This document shows, in pieces, positions 5,514 to 5,923 of a stretch of DNA of 5,923 bases (its first letter is position 1; every line of letters starts with the position of its first letter). This DNA is from Planctomycetota bacterium (GTDB taxonomy: Bacteria; Planctomycetota; Phycisphaerae; WQYP01): the NCBI GenBank assembly GCA_021828935.1, contig JAJZCU010000153.1, positions 1 through 5,923 on the forward strand, written 5' to 3'. The notes beneath the pieces were generated by a model. The model saw nothing but the letters and a program-made list of their open reading frames with translations. It ran no database searches and had not been told where the DNA came from. Both the position numbers and the translations under genes were made by a program.

Positions 5514-5824
5514 CGTGGCGGTGGCACAAGTCCACGGCGGTGCGGGGCGCCTTGTGCGGAAACGGGCCGTCGGCGGCGGAAATGTGGGGCGGCGCGCTGC
5601 CGACGGGGGCGTGTCTTGTGTCGGAAAACTGTTACGCGCCCCCGCGCGTCTGCGGACGCGGCTAATCGTGGGCGTTGGATTTGTTCGCAACGAATGCGGG
5701 GTTTTGCGCGTCGACCCCGCCGCAAAATTCCGCGCGCAGCGCTGCCCACGACTGCGTGATTTCACGCGCCCTCTAAAACATTGCCACACCCATCGCTTGG
5801 CGCTGTTGAATTCGGACCGCCCTC

Positions 5825-5849
5825 TTGTACCCGTTTTTAGTACAATTGT
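5825..5849. promoter_or_regulatory. Operator-like overlapping dyads with a TACAAT box before the ATG at 5854
   Basis: TTGTAC (5825-5830) and GTACAA (5840-5845) are exact inverted repeats 9 bases apart, and ACAATTGT (5842-5849) is a palindrome. TACAAT (5841-5846) matches the -10 consensus at 5 of 6 positions, but no -35 is seen at the right distance. Transcription from here would begin at or next to the ATG at 5854, giving a leaderless message. Confidence 0.35.
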
Positions 5850-5853
5850 TCTC

Positions 5854-5923
5854 ATGATTGGAACAGTCAACAATTTCACCGAAGCCGCTGTGGTCCTAAA
5901 CGCCCCCCGCCAGCGCCGCAATC
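5854..5923 (+). CDS. Possible start of a gene running off the right edge
   Basis: From the ATG at 5854, 23 codons stay open to the window end (MIGTVNNFTEAAVVLNAPRQ, then RRN). No family can be recognised from so little. There is no ribosome site; support comes only from the TACAAT box whose predicted start point coincides with the ATG. The same frame is open upstream to 5467 without an ATG, so the true start could be a non-ATG codon earlier, or there may be no gene. Confidence 0.22.
   Translation, partial: MIGTVNNFTEAAVVLNAPRQRRN

Larger units (their letters stand above)
5247..5853. other. GC-rich spacer without a convincing gene, dense in inverted repeats
   Basis: No product in any of the six frames is recognisable over these roughly 600 bases. 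Open frames exist on both strands, but they are Arg/Gly/Pro-rich, overlap one another and look like a by-product of high GC. Perfect inverted repeats succeed one another: 9 bp at 5379-5387 with 5399-5407; two stacked 6-bp arms at 5481-5513; 7 bp at 5524-5530 with 5551-5557; 8 bp at 5567-5574 with 5599-5606; 7 bp at 5605-5611 with 5637-5643; 6 bp at 5645-5650 with 5655-5660; and 8 bp at 5666-5673 with 5744-5751. The last encloses further hairpins. This may be a structured RNA or a hairpin-rich spacer. It matches no RNA family that I recognise. Confidence 0.5.

Noticed and set aside
5696..5727. Interpretation of the interleaved stems as an H-type pseudoknot
   Set aside because: Both connecting loops that must cross the helices have zero length, so the two stems cannot form together; alternative hairpins are the likelier reading.
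5243..5921. Minus-strand frames of 168 and 200 codons and a plus-strand frame of 138 codons (5343-5759)
   Set aside because: All are Arg/Pro/Thr-rich, overlap one another and have no recognisable motif; they are expected where GC is high and stop codons are rare.
1..5923. tRNA, rRNA, tmRNA, RNase P RNA, CRISPR array or insertion sequence
   Set aside because: No tRNA-like arms with a T-loop, no conserved RNA cores, no direct-repeat and spacer pattern, and no transposase-like frame with terminal repeats were seen by eye.

Overview
The window reads as accessory DNA from a Gram-negative bacterium. It encodes an outer-membrane TolC-type channel, two lipoprotein signals, a twin-arginine-exported multicopper oxidase and a glycosyltransferase of the lipopolysaccharide-core type. 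Base composition is moderately GC-rich. The gene set would fit Planctomycetota or a similar phylum, but this is only an impression and the taxon is not established by the sequence.

Region 1 (1-4197, all minus strand) is one compact gene string read from right to left. It starts at a good sigma70-like promoter (4169-4197). In transcription order it holds: an exported Cys/Met/His-rich small protein (4136-3684); a 155-base gap with a palindromic dyad; a four-helix DUF2231-like membrane protein (3528-2893); a lipoprotein built from degenerate Cys/Met hexapeptide repeats (2896-2279); a TolC-family outer-membrane lipoprotein with a Met/His tail (2289-718); and a multicopper oxidase that runs off the left edge (689-1). 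The last four are tightly packed, with a 4-base overlap, an 11-base overlap and a 28-base gap. Multicopper oxidase plus TolC-type protein plus several Cys/Met/His-rich envelope proteins points to handling of copper or another soft metal in the periplasm and outer membrane. The two small Cys/Met-rich proteins are the least familiar part and the best candidates for something undescribed.

Region 2 (4198-4382) is a non-coding divergent spacer with a perfect 10-bp-stem hairpin and a second, widely spaced 11-bp inverted repeat.

Region 3 (4383-5246, plus strand) is a family 2 glycosyltransferase resembling WaaE/KdtX-type lipopolysaccharide-core enzymes, apparently unrelated to the metal genes.

Region 4 (5247-5853) is very GC-rich and has no convincing gene. 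It contains an unusual density of perfect inverted repeats and may be a structured RNA or simply a hairpin-rich spacer. A possible gene start with a TACAAT box directly before its ATG sits at 5854 and runs off the right edge.
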